The notes below the pieces were generated by a model. It did not search any database, was not told the DNA's origin, and was given only the letters and a program-made list of their open reading frames with translations. From Spirosoma fluviale (GTDB lineage: Bacteria; Bacteroidota; Bacteroidia; Cytophagales; Cyclobacteriaceae): a stretch of 55,992 nt of DNA. Shown piece by piece: positions 18,589-26,548 of the stretch. The DNA lies in the NCBI GenBank assembly GCA_945868725.1, contig CAMBMU010000006.1:1-55992 (forward strand). The letters run 5' to 3'. Numbering within the stretch: the stretch's first letter is position 1; every line of letters begins with the position of its first letter. Made by a program: the position numbers and the translations under genes.

Positions 18589-19062
18589 TTAATCTTGGCT
18601 TTTAATAAGTTGCACCACATGAAAACTATGGTAATACACTACCAAAATTCCAGATATAGGCACCATGGCATATATCCAAGACAGCGGTACTTGAAGGGTC
18701 GCTGATTTCTGTTGCAAGAGCTGTGAAATGTATACCAGGTTAGAACCTCCACCCACCATAATTACAGCCCCAAAAAAAATAACCATGCCATGGATGAAAA
18801 GCTGCAAATAAAAGAGCTTTTTGCCCTTTATCTTTTCCACCAGCACATCAATTGCCAAATGACCCTGCTTACCTGATACATAGGCAGCTCCCAAAAGTCC
18901 CAACCAAATCATGCTGTACCGCGCCAATTCATCTGTAAATGAACTCGGATCCCCCAAGAGATAGCGCGAGACCACCTGCCAGGTAACATTCAACACCATC
19001 AGTCCCATCAAAAGGGCGATGGTAAATTGAATAAATTGATCTAATGCAGCCTTTAACTTCAT
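18589..19062 (-). CDS. dctQ: TRAP transporter small permease subunit
   Basis: This 157-aa, four-helix protein of the DctQ family shows LLMGLMVLNVTWQVVSRYLLG and MIWLGLLGAAYVSGKQGHLAIDVL, the usual first helices and loop. The ATG at 19062 overlaps the TGA of dctP by four bases, which supports this start over the longer frame to 19233 that would run inside dctP. The stop lies 2 bp before the dctM start. The tight packing of P, Q and M indicates coupled translation. Confidence 0.9.
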   Translation of the reverse strand: MKLKAALDQFIQFTIALLMGLMVLNVTWQVVSRYLLGDPSSFTDELARYSMIWLGLLGAAYVSGKQGHLAIDVLVEKIKGKKLFYLQLFIHGMVIFFGAVIMVGGGSNLVYISQLLQQKSATLQVPLSWIYAMVPISGILVVYYHSFHVVQLIKSQD

Positions 19063-20042
19063 TTTGATGTCTGTTGAATTCGTTGAATCAAAGATGCCAA
19101 CTGGGGTTGTTCCTGAACTACTTGCGCATAAACGCCAGCAACTTTTTCTAAAAAAGGTTCTTTGGAGGGATAGCTGATCTTTACACCTGCTTTTTGTACC
19201 TCTCGAAGTGCTTCTTCTACTGCCTCCTTCCAAAGTTTGGACTCGTATATCGCAGATTCATCTGCTGCTTCCTGCAACCAGCGCTGCTCCTCTTCACTCA
19301 AGTCTTTCCATACCTCCGAACTGACCAACACCACGTCCGGAATGGCGGTATGCTCATCAATAGCATAAAACTTACAAACTTCGTAATGTCTTGAATTGTA
19401 AAAACTAGGTGGGTTATTCTCTGCGGCATCCACTATACCTTGTTGCAACGAAGTATAAAGTTCTCCATAGGATACTGGGGTCGGTGATCCACCCATCCCG
19501 CGGATCATGTTGATTGCCATTTTGGATTCTTGGACTCGTATTTTTAGCCCATCCAAATCAGCAGGAGTTTCAATCGGCTTGGTTTTACTGTAGAAACTCC
19601 GCTTGCCTGCATCGTAAAAACACAAGCCACGCAACCAAAACTTTTCCGTACTCAACAACAACTCTTTCCCAATCTCCCCTTGGAGCACCTGCGAGATATG
19701 GTCATCGTCTCTAAATAAGTACGGAAGACCCAACACACTAATTTCAGGCGAAAAAGCTTCCAAAGAGGCAGCTGAAACTTTCGTCATCCCCACGCTTCCA
19801 ATTTGCAACAGCTCAAGTAGTTCTCTTTCAGTGCCCAACTGTTGATTGGGGTAAACCTTTACTTTTATTTTACCTCCTGATTTTTCCTCCAGCCGCTCAC
19901 CAAGAAATACCATTGCCTGGTGTACAGGATGCGATACCACCTGGGCATGACCCATCTTGATGACTTTTATACCGGTATCCAATTTACAGCCCCCAAGGGC
20001 TAGTACTAAGGCGAGGAAAACAAAAACAATTCTTCGAGTCAT
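19059..20042 (-). CDS. dctP: TRAP transporter substrate-binding lipoprotein
   Basis: This 327-aa periplasmic receptor of the DctP family starts with a lipobox (LALGGC, C19), so it is tethered rather than free. The LDGLKIRVQES segment contains the conserved arginine that binds the substrate carboxylate in TRAP receptors. Also typical are GQLGT-like NQQLGTERELLELLQIG and YGELYTSLQQGIVDAAENN. It starts only 5 bp after the KDPG aldolase gene. A tethered receptor fits Gram-negative Bacteroidota, and the gene context points to a hexuronate ligand. Confidence 0.92.
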   Translation of the reverse strand: MTRRIVFVFLALVLALGGCKLDTGIKVIKMGHAQVVSHPVHQAMVFLGERLEEKSGGKIKVKVYPNQQLGTERELLELLQIGSVGMTKVSAASLEAFSPEISVLGLPYLFRDDDHISQVLQGEIGKELLLSTEKFWLRGLCFYDAGKRSFYSKTKPIETPADLDGLKIRVQESKMAINMIRGMGGSPTPVSYGELYTSLQQGIVDAAENNPPSFYNSRHYEVCKFYAIDEHTAIPDVVLVSSEVWKDLSEEEQRWLQEAADESAIYESKLWKEAVEEALREVQKAGVKISYPSKEPFLEKVAGVYAQVVQEQPQLASLIQRIQQTSK

Positions 20043-20047
20043 TTGCG

Positions 20048-20716
20048 TTAGGAAAGGTCTCGAAGTGAAGCGATTTGAGCCATCACCTGGGCAATGGTCT
20101 CCCTGATTTTTGAATAGTTACCAGCAGCAATGTCTTCTTTTCGAAATAACTGGGACCCCATTCCCACACATAGGGCACCTGCATCAAACCAACTTTTAAT
20201 ACTGGGCAGCGTGGGTTCCACTCCCCCCGTTGGAATGAGCTCTATCGTAGGCATTACTGCGTGTACGGCGGAAATAAAAGCAGGAGTCAACAAGTTGGCA
20301 GGATACATCTTGACCAGCTCCGCTCCAAGCTCTTGTGCAAAAAAGATTTCCGAAACGGTTCCACAACCGGGTATCCACGGAACGCCTACCCCAGCACAAT
20401 ACTCGCCTAAGGCAGGATTCATTACGGGTGCAATGATAAATTCTGCACCCATATCTAAAAACAGTTCAGCCTCCACAGGATGGTAGATGGTACCCACACC
20501 TAGATACATTCCAGGAAGTTGGCCGACAAGCTCTTTAACCTTTGGAAAGATGGACTTGGCTTCTTTTCCTCGATTGACCATCTCTATAACCCGAACACCA
20601 CCTTCATAGGCTGCGGCTACTAACTCCAAACATACCTTTTCGTCTGGATGGAAAAATATGGGCATCATTCCTCCTGCATGCATGCGCCGAATAAATGGAC
20701 TTGGATTTCGCATCAT
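20048..20716 (-). CDS. eda: 2-dehydro-3-deoxy-phosphogluconate (KDPG/KHG) aldolase
   Basis: This 222-aa class I aldolase splits KDPG into pyruvate and glyceraldehyde-3-phosphate. The Schiff-base lysine is K136 in ELVKMYPAN, the acid/base glutamate is E45 in GVRVIEMVNRG, and the phosphate-binding IPTGGVEP follows at 161-168. The start overlaps the stop of kdgK by four bases, so kinase and aldolase should be made together. It is the last catabolic step of the locus. Confidence 0.93.
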   Translation of the reverse strand: MMRNPSPFIRRMHAGGMMPIFFHPDEKVCLELVAAAYEGGVRVIEMVNRGKEAKSIFPKVKELVGQLPGMYLGVGTIYHPVEAELFLDMGAEFIIAPVMNPALGEYCAGVGVPWIPGCGTVSEIFFAQELGAELVKMYPANLLTPAFISAVHAVMPTIELIPTGGVEPTLPSIKSWFDAGALCVGMGSQLFRKEDIAAGNYSKIRETIAQVMAQIASLRDLS

Positions 20717-21705
20717 CTTTTTATTTTACCATTACCCTCACCGGCCACCAACTCCTGAATTTCTTGGAGAGAGCAATACAATATATCCCCAGGAACACTA
20801 TGCTTGAGCACTCCAGCTGCCATCGCAAACTCAATGGCTTCTTTGGGACTCATGTGCAGCAATCCATAGATCAAACCACCTGCAAATGCATCACCGGACC
20901 CTACTCGATCCACGATATGAGTCAATTCGTAGCTTTTTGAATTGTAGGATTTTTTTCTTCCATAAAGGCTTGCAGACAGGCTATTGACAGAGGAACTATG
21001 GGAAATCCGGTCCGTCTTGACCAAGTACTCTAGCTTCGAAAAACGGTCAAAGGCCATTTTCTTGCTGTCCGAAAAACTCTTGAATTCTTCATTCAGACAT
21101 TGTCTAAAATCTCGTGCACCGGCAATCATGATATGCGTCAGCTCCATTAGCTGCGGCATGACCTGATGCGGAGCCTTGCCGTATTGCCACAAATTGCTTC
21201 GGTAATTTAAGTCTCCACTTACCCGTATGCCTCTTTCATTGGCTTTTTGAAGGGCAATCAAGGTTAGGTTCGCACATTTTTGAGATAGCGCAGGCGTAAT
21301 TCCCGACCAATGGAAGCAAGACACTCCTTCTAGAATAGACTCCCAATCCAAATCCTCACCCTCAAAATTGGCAAAAGCTGAATCCGCCCGATCGTATATA
21401 ATTTGAGAACTTCGCTGCATGGATCCCTGCTCCAAAAAATAGATGCCCATCCTACCCGGTATAAAGGAAATGGCACGGGTATCTATTCCATTTTTTCTAA
21501 GTTTGCCAGCAGCAGCCCATCCCAACTCGTGGTCAGGAAAGGCGGTGAGGTGACAGACATCCATACCCCAATAGGCCAAGGCAGCCGCGACATTTGCTTC
21601 TGAGCCTCCAAACTCCATTTCGAGATCCTGTGCCTGAAAAAAACGCTGGTTTCCAGGAGGACTGAGTCGTAGCATTACTTCACCAAGAGTGACAATTTTC
21701 TTCAT
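20713..21705 (-). CDS. kdgK: 2-dehydro-3-deoxygluconate kinase (PfkB family)
   Basis: This 330-aa sugar kinase phosphorylates KDG to KDPG with ATP. It shows GGSEANVAAALAYWG (33-47) at the N-terminus and the PfkB signature RVGSGDAFAGGLIYG, with the catalytic base D272. The function is taken from its operon with KDPG aldolase and its position next to altronate dehydratase. It is divergent from uxaA across only 49 bp, so both promoters must share that gap. Confidence 0.9.
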   Translation of the reverse strand: MKKIVTLGEVMLRLSPPGNQRFFQAQDLEMEFGGSEANVAAALAYWGMDVCHLTAFPDHELGWAAAGKLRKNGIDTRAISFIPGRMGIYFLEQGSMQRSSQIIYDRADSAFANFEGEDLDWESILEGVSCFHWSGITPALSQKCANLTLIALQKANERGIRVSGDLNYRSNLWQYGKAPHQVMPQLMELTHIMIAGARDFRQCLNEEFKSFSDSKKMAFDRFSKLEYLVKTDRISHSSSVNSLSASLYGRKKSYNSKSYELTHIVDRVGSGDAFAGGLIYGLLHMSPKEAIEFAMAAGVLKHSVPGDILYCSLQEIQELVAGEGNGKIKR

Positions 21706-21754
21706 GGAAGAATAAATTTTTTATCTAATTTGACCAAAATAAGAAATAATTACG

Positions 21755-23383
21755 ATGAATAACACCTCACTCCTATTAGATTCTTTGGATAATGTCGGCG
21801 TAGCCCTTTGCGACCTAAGTCCTGGGGAGCAAGTAAGCCTCGAACTACATTCCCTCGAGATACGCCAATTCATTCCAGCCAAGCATAAATTTGCCCTTCA
21901 AGATTTTTTTCCTGGGGACGAAATTTTGATGTATGGCTCCGTAGTGGCGGAAGCAACTCAAAAAATCAACAAGGGTGCCGCACTTACTTTGGAAAACATC
22001 CAACACAAAACCCAAGCCTATTCCTTAGAACGAAAAACCGAAGCTAGAAGGCCGCCTGAGGTAGACCATTGGAAAGGAAAAACTTTTTTAGGCTTTCATC
22101 GAGAAGATGGGCAGGTAGGTACCGCCAATTATTGGATTGTTCTACCTCTTGTATTTTGTGAAAATACCAACATCAAACTGCTTCAAGAGGCCTTTGAAAA
22201 TGCGCTAGGTTTTTCCCAACCCAATCCCTACGAGCAACAAATCAAAGCCCTAATCGCTGGGGACAAAAGTGGAACAGCATTAGAAGATACAAGCTCCACC
22301 TTGGAGGTAGAACGCAACAAACTTTTTCCACAAGTGGATGGCATCCGTTTCCTAACCCATAGCATGGGCTGTGGAGGTACTAGAGACGATGCATCGGCAC
22401 TTTGCAGCCTCCTCGCCGGATACATCCACCATCCCAATGTGGCAGGTGCAACTGTACTTAGCTTGGGTTGCCAAAATGCCCAAGTAAGCCTACTTCAAGA
22501 AAAACTATCCCTTCTTTCTTGTAAAAAACCAGTCGTAATCTGCGAGCAACAGCAAGAAGGTACCACCCACGCGCTGCTCACCAAGGCAGTCAATGAGACC
22601 GTAGCCGGACTACGTCTTGCCAATCAATGCTTTCGTAAGCCAGCTCCCCTCAGTAAACTGGTGGTAGGCTTGGAATGCGGAGGATCAGATGGATTTTCGG
22701 GCATCTCTGCGAATCCAACCCTTGGACATGTGTCTGACGTAGTCGTTGCCTTGGGAGGAACAGCCATTCTATCTGAGTTTCCAGAATTATGTGGAGCAGA
22801 ACAAGATTTGATCAACCGCTGTGAACGACCTGAGTTGTCCGAAAAATTTATCCACCTGATGGAAACCTACAATGCAGCCGCAAAGCGTGTAGGAAGCGGA
22901 TTTGACAAAAACCCGAGTCCCGGCAATATCAAAGACGGACTCCTCACTGATGCGATTAAGTCTTGTGGCGCCGCCAAAAAAGGAGGCACCGCACCTATTT
23001 CTGATGTTTTAGACTACCCAGAATACATAAAAAGGCCAGGGCTCAACCTCCTTTGTACACCCGGTAATGATGTAGAAAGTACTACCGCCCTTGCTGGAAG
23101 TGGAGCCAACCTAATTTTATTTACCACTGGATTAGGTACACCTACGGGTAACCCAATTTGTCCTGTAATCAAAGTTTCTTCCAATACCACATTGGTGCTT
23201 AAAATGCCCGACATCATTGATTTTGATGCAGGCACGATCATTTCTGGAGAGGACACACCGGCAACTGCAGGGGAAAGATTAATGGAATTTCTAGTTGCCG
23301 TGGCGAGTGGTCAAACTCAAACCAAAGCTGAGGAAAAACGCAATTTTGATTTCATCCCCTGGAAAAGAGGAGTTTCGCTTTAA
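21755..23383 (+). CDS. uxaA: altronate dehydratase family protein
   Basis: This 542-aa UxaA-type enzyme dehydrates D-altronate to KDG. It has an N-terminal SAF-like domain (about 10-95) followed by the large UxaA domain: GYxREDGxxGTANY-like FLGFHREDGQVGTANYW, THSMGCGGTRDD, GLECGGSDGFSGISANPTLG, and the late GLGTPTGNPICPVIKVSSN. The conserved cysteines and histidines in these segments bind the metal in the family. The protein is somewhat longer than E. coli UxaA. Galactarate dehydratase is a related alternative, but neighbouring UxaB and KdgK favour altronate. Confidence 0.9.
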   Translation: MNNTSLLLDSLDNVGVALCDLSPGEQVSLELHSLEIRQFIPAKHKFALQDFFPGDEILMYGSVVAEATQKINKGAALTLENIQHKTQAYSLERKTEARRPPEVDHWKGKTFLGFHREDGQVGTANYWIVLPLVFCENTNIKLLQEAFENALGFSQPNPYEQQIKALIAGDKSGTALEDTSSTLEVERNKLFPQVDGIRFLTHSMGCGGTRDDASALCSLLAGYIHHPNVAGATVLSLGCQNAQVSLLQEKLSLLSCKKPVVICEQQQEGTTHALLTKAVNETVAGLRLANQCFRKPAPLSKLVVGLECGGSDGFSGISANPTLGHVSDVVVALGGTAILSEFPELCGAEQDLINRCERPELSEKFIHLMETYNAAAKRVGSGFDKNPSPGNIKDGLLTDAIKSCGAAKKGGTAPISDVLDYPEYIKRPGLNLLCTPGNDVESTTALAGSGANLILFTTGLGTPTGNPICPVIKVSSNTTLVLKMPDIIDFDAGTIISGEDTPATAGERLMEFLVAVASGQTQTKAEEKRNFDFIPWKRGVSL

Positions 23384-23420
23384 AACTGATGTGCAAAATT
23401 TCAAGCTTCACGCTACTAGC

Positions 23421-23705
23421 TTACTCTCCGATCAATAAAAATCGGGCTGTAGAAGCCTTATCTCGGATTTGTTTCGCTTCTTGATAGGCAGCAGAATGAT
23501 ACCAAGCCAAGGCCTTTTCTCGGTTTGGAAACTCCAATAAAACGAGTCGATCGTGATCCCAGGTACCTTCCAAAGCTTCTACTGGCATGCCTCTCAGCAC
23601 AAACTTTCCTTCAAAAGCTTGCAGAATAGCAGGGGTCTTTTCTTTGTATTTTTCATACAACAAGGGTGAATGAATGGATACTTCAACAAGCATGTAGGCT
23701 GCCAT
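23421..23705 (-). CDS. DUF1330 small protein (dimeric alpha-beta barrel)
   Basis: The 94-aa protein has the full DUF1330 pattern: an MLVEVSIH strand, FVLRGMPVEALEGTWDHDRLVLLEFP, then EKALAWYHSAAYQEAK. The family forms ferredoxin-like dimers; no common reaction has been established. It is coded against the direction of uxaA and uxaB and lies between them, so it breaks the uronate operon and is probably expressed on its own. Confidence 0.87.
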   Translation of the reverse strand: MAAYMLVEVSIHSPLLYEKYKEKTPAILQAFEGKFVLRGMPVEALEGTWDHDRLVLLEFPNREKALAWYHSAAYQEAKQIRDKASTARFLLIGE

Positions 23706-23745
23706 AAATTTTAGTATTTAAATTGAAGAGTTAAACTAACAAAAA

Positions 23746-25023
23746 ATGAATAGTCAATCGATACAGGTTCTCCAATTTGGAACAGGAAATTTCCTCCGTG
23801 GTTTTATTGAGCCCCTAATCGAAGAACTAAACCAACAGGGTGAATCGCTACAGGTTTGCCTAGTTCAAAGCACAGATGGCAGCACCCTTCAAGGATTGCG
23901 TGCACAAGACTATGCCTATTCCGTATATGTGGCGGGAATAGATCAGGGAAAGCCCATTGAACAATTTCAAAAGATTACCTGCATCAAAGATGGGCTTCAG
24001 TTACCCTATGACTATGAAAAATTCCTTTCACTTGCCCTATCTCCAGAGCTAAAGTACATTATTTCCAATGTCACTGAGGCGGGATTAAGATGGGAAAATG
24101 AAGGCAATAAGGACCAAAATGCAAGCTCGTTCCCTGGAAGATTGACTCAGTGGCTCCATACTCGATTTGAACAAGCCCCAGAATTAGAAACGATCCTACT
24201 CCCATGCGAGTTGATTCCTAACAATGGGGAATTTCTAAAAAGTTTAATCGAACAGCATGCGCAAGCTTGGAAACTTGATCCCCAATTCTTGGAATGGGTC
24301 AATAAACGCTGTCATTTTCACTCGACCTTGGTGGATCGTATTGTCCCTGGATTTCCGAAGCAACTCGAAGGAACTGTTCCGCCGTATACCGTACAGGTAG
24401 AACCCTATCTTTTTTGGGGAATTGAAGGAAGTGGCAACGATCTAGAAAAGCTACCATTCCGAAAGTGCAAAGGGGTGGTAGTAACTGACGCACTCCTATC
24501 CTATACGCGAAGAAAAATAAGCATTCTAAATGGCATGCATACCTATCTGGCTGCCTTTGGCATATTAAATCAAATCAAGACGGTGCAGGAATATGTACAG
24601 CATCCCGATCGACTTCAGGCACTTAATTTGTTAGTGGAAGAGGAAATTTTTCCTTTTTTGGATCAGCCCTTGGATACGCTGCGAGAATATACCTCAGCCA
24701 TCTTTGACCGGTTTAAAAATCCATACATGGCGCATTCGCTGCAGGATATTTCCTTTCAGTCGATCTCCAAATTCAAAAGCCGACTTGCTCCTATTTGCAC
24801 CTATTTTTTAGAAAAACAGGGGACTTTGCCACCTAGAATCAGTGATGGCTTGGTTGCGCTACTGCTTTGCCACCTTCGATATTCAGAACTTATGCGGGAT
24901 ACAGAAGAAACGAAACACTATTTCAATCAACTTCAAGACGGGGATGCATCTGAATTAGACAAAGTCATCCAGGCTAGTCAGGAGTTGTTTGGCTTTCTCA
25001 ACATAACGTGCAAACTAACTTGA
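23746..25023 (+). CDS. uxaB: tagaturonate reductase (mannitol-dehydrogenase family)
   Basis: The 425-aa enzyme belongs to the long-chain mannitol dehydrogenase family: IQVLQFGTGNFLRGF at the N-terminus for NAD binding, ISNVTEAGL, then VDRIVPGFP and the C-terminal helical domain with KISILNGMHTYLAAFG. With UxaA downstream in the pathway, it should interconvert D-tagaturonate and D-altronate. It is about 60 residues shorter than E. coli UxaB, with the losses mainly in the loops and tail. Fructuronate or mannitol reduction cannot be excluded from sequence alone. Confidence 0.87.
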   Translation: MNSQSIQVLQFGTGNFLRGFIEPLIEELNQQGESLQVCLVQSTDGSTLQGLRAQDYAYSVYVAGIDQGKPIEQFQKITCIKDGLQLPYDYEKFLSLALSPELKYIISNVTEAGLRWENEGNKDQNASSFPGRLTQWLHTRFEQAPELETILLPCELIPNNGEFLKSLIEQHAQAWKLDPQFLEWVNKRCHFHSTLVDRIVPGFPKQLEGTVPPYTVQVEPYLFWGIEGSGNDLEKLPFRKCKGVVVTDALLSYTRRKISILNGMHTYLAAFGILNQIKTVQEYVQHPDRLQALNLLVEEEIFPFLDQPLDTLREYTSAIFDRFKNPYMAHSLQDISFQSISKFKSRLAPICTYFLEKQGTLPPRISDGLVALLLCHLRYSELMRDTEETKHYFNQLQDGDASELDKVIQASQELFGFLNITCKLT

Positions 25024-25063
25024 CATCTGAATAAAATTGCGAAGCAATAGCGCTTCTAAAAAA

Positions 25064-25465
25064 CTACTTAACCGATAGAGCGGTATCATGCTTACCAACC
25101 CAATAGGCCCAGAAAAGAAGTATGGGATGAAAAATTAGCAGACGTACCCAGCCAGCCCATTCCGGAACACAAAGCACTCCGTCAATGCAAGAACCTACCT
25201 GAATGAAGTACACATGAGATGGGATAAAACAAATCAATAACCCAAAAATACCCCAAGCAGCACGCTTGCGAGTAGGTAAATACAAGACGCCCAAACCCAG
25301 TAAAATCTCCGCAACTCCAGAAAGAATATTGATGAGTTCAGGATTGGGGAAAAATGGAGGAATGAGTGGAAGGTAAAAATCGGGGGTATTAAAATGATTG
25401 ACACCCGCTACCAGGTAAAAATAACCCATACTGTAAATGAGGAACTTCTGAGCAAATTTTTTCAT
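25064..25465 (-). CDS. DoxX-like four-helix membrane protein
   Basis: The 133-aa protein has four predicted membrane helices (about 9-25, 45-62, 70-86, 105-124). The GVAEILLGLGVLYLPTRKRAA segment typifies DoxX-like proteins, and GSCIDGVLCVP adds two cysteines in the loop between helices 3 and 4. Members are variously linked to redox or oxidoreductase partners, but nothing near this gene suggests one. It converges with uxaB. Confidence 0.75.
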   Translation of the reverse strand: MKKFAQKFLIYSMGYFYLVAGVNHFNTPDFYLPLIPPFFPNPELINILSGVAEILLGLGVLYLPTRKRAAWGIFGLLICFIPSHVYFIQVGSCIDGVLCVPEWAGWVRLLIFHPILLFWAYWVGKHDTALSVK

Positions 25466-25514
25466 CCTATTTTTTTATGAAGCAATAAGGTACAAAAAAA
25501 ATTACCTTAATCCC

Positions 25515-25718
25515 TTACCGCAATTCCTCCAGGTCGTAATCTTTACCCTTCCCCCACTGCAGTAACTCAAACAGGGTATAGTACTCCAAAGTATCCAGAT
25601 CTTTGATTAAAAAATTCTCTCCAGAAATCCGGGACATTACTTCAATTTTTCGCACTTCTCCTTGATTTACAAGGGTATAAATTCGCCCTACACGAAGATT
25701 ATCCAAAGCCAGTGGCAT
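25515..25718 (-). CDS. conserved small protein of unknown function
   Basis: The 67-aa soluble protein is not recognised. It has alternating beta-type segments (LRVGRIYTLVNQGEVRKIEVMSR) and an acidic C-terminus. Its ATG shares a base with the TAA of the DUF4920 gene (TAATG), so it should be translated by coupling from that transcript. I accept it as real because of that coupling and its clean length. Confidence 0.65.
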   Translation of the reverse strand: MPLALDNLRVGRIYTLVNQGEVRKIEVMSRISGENFLIKDLDTLEYYTLFELLQWGKGKDYDLEELR

Positions 25719-26233
25719 TAGACCTTTGATTTGATTAAGGCACCTGAAGCTTCAAAAGTAATTTCTTTTTTGGGCGCTGTAATCGCTTCCACTTCTTCCT
25801 TGGATTTGCCTTGATCTTCAGCATAGTGCCTTAAAGTCTCTACATCGGTTTCGGACAAGGTCGCTACCCCTTCAATGGTTATGGGAAATCCTTGAGAATT
25901 GGTAGGAATAAAAAATCCATAGTCTTTAAAGGTCACACGCATTTTGGATCCATTGGGCAACTCCATCGCAAACCAGCATCCTTTATTCGTACATACCTCA
26001 TTGATTTTCCCGGAAACTTTTCCTGTAAAGGTTCCAGCAGATTCCACTGTTTGCAGCAAAGTGGCAGTAGTCACCACATCTGCTCCTTTCACCACATTTC
26101 CATAGTTTCCGGGAACTAACTTGGCTTCACCTACCAGTTCGTAAGTAGTTTTTTGGGCCAAAAGAGCTGATTTTTGGCAGGAAGCAAAGCTGACAACTAG
26201 CGCTAGATGGAAAAGTATGGATTTCGTTTTCAT
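25718..26233 (-). CDS. DUF4920 lipoprotein
   Basis: The 171-aa protein has a lipobox (VVSFASC, C19 counting from the ATG at 26233). The frame runs back to a TTG at 26254, but the ATG gives the better signal. The mature part has the DUF4920 features SGKINEVCTNKGCWFAMEL and KMRVTFKDYGFFIPT. This is an envelope beta-barrel-like (OB-fold-type) module of unknown role in Bacteroidota. The CTNKGC cysteine pair may bind metal or form a disulfide. The protein is linked translationally to the 67-aa gene downstream. Confidence 0.82.
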   Translation of the reverse strand: MKTKSILFHLALVVSFASCQKSALLAQKTTYELVGEAKLVPGNYGNVVKGADVVTTATLLQTVESAGTFTGKVSGKINEVCTNKGCWFAMELPNGSKMRVTFKDYGFFIPTNSQGFPITIEGVATLSETDVETLRHYAEDQGKSKEEVEAITAPKKEITFEASGALIKSKV

Positions 26234-26548
26234 GGTTCGGTTTGATTTTTTCAAATTTCAGTAGGCAGGTAGCTCAAACAAAGCAATTTCCCATTTGTTT
26301 GAGATACAAACCTAAGTCTCAAAAATAGGGGAAAAGTCCTTCCCTCAAAAGTAATTTGTACGAAGACTCCTACCTGAACCGGAAAAAGGCTCTTAATAAT
26401 CAATTCAACCCCTTTGATTGTGCTATTTTAAGGTAGACTTGAATTTCAAGGAATTCAAGAACGAAAAAGATTTGTAACAAATTCAGAAATAAATAGCCGT
26501 ATTTTTTGACAAATTCTTAATTTTAGTCTCTAAAATTTTAGTTGCTCC
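26234..26548. other. divergent intergenic region, DUF4920 lipoprotein / SerB-SerA fusion
   Basis: This 315-bp A+T-rich gap holds the promoters of two divergent genes. Apart from the TAGGTTTG box on the minus strand I see no coding sequence, no riboswitch and no strong hairpin. No TAnnTTTG match was found on the plus strand ahead of 26549. Confidence 0.4.
26307..26314 (-). promoter_or_regulatory. TAGGTTTG, candidate -7 box for the DUF4920 gene
   Basis: Read on the minus strand the bases are TAGGTTTG, an exact fit to the Bacteroidota -7 consensus TAnnTTTG, 74 bp before the DUF4920 ATG. No clear -33 TTTG was found at the usual distance, so this rests on one motif only. Confidence 0.3.

Noticed and set aside
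18589-19233. Longer DctQ frame starting at 19233
   Set aside because: It would lie inside the dctP gene; the ATG at 19062, overlapping the dctP stop by four bases, starts the normal DctQ sequence.
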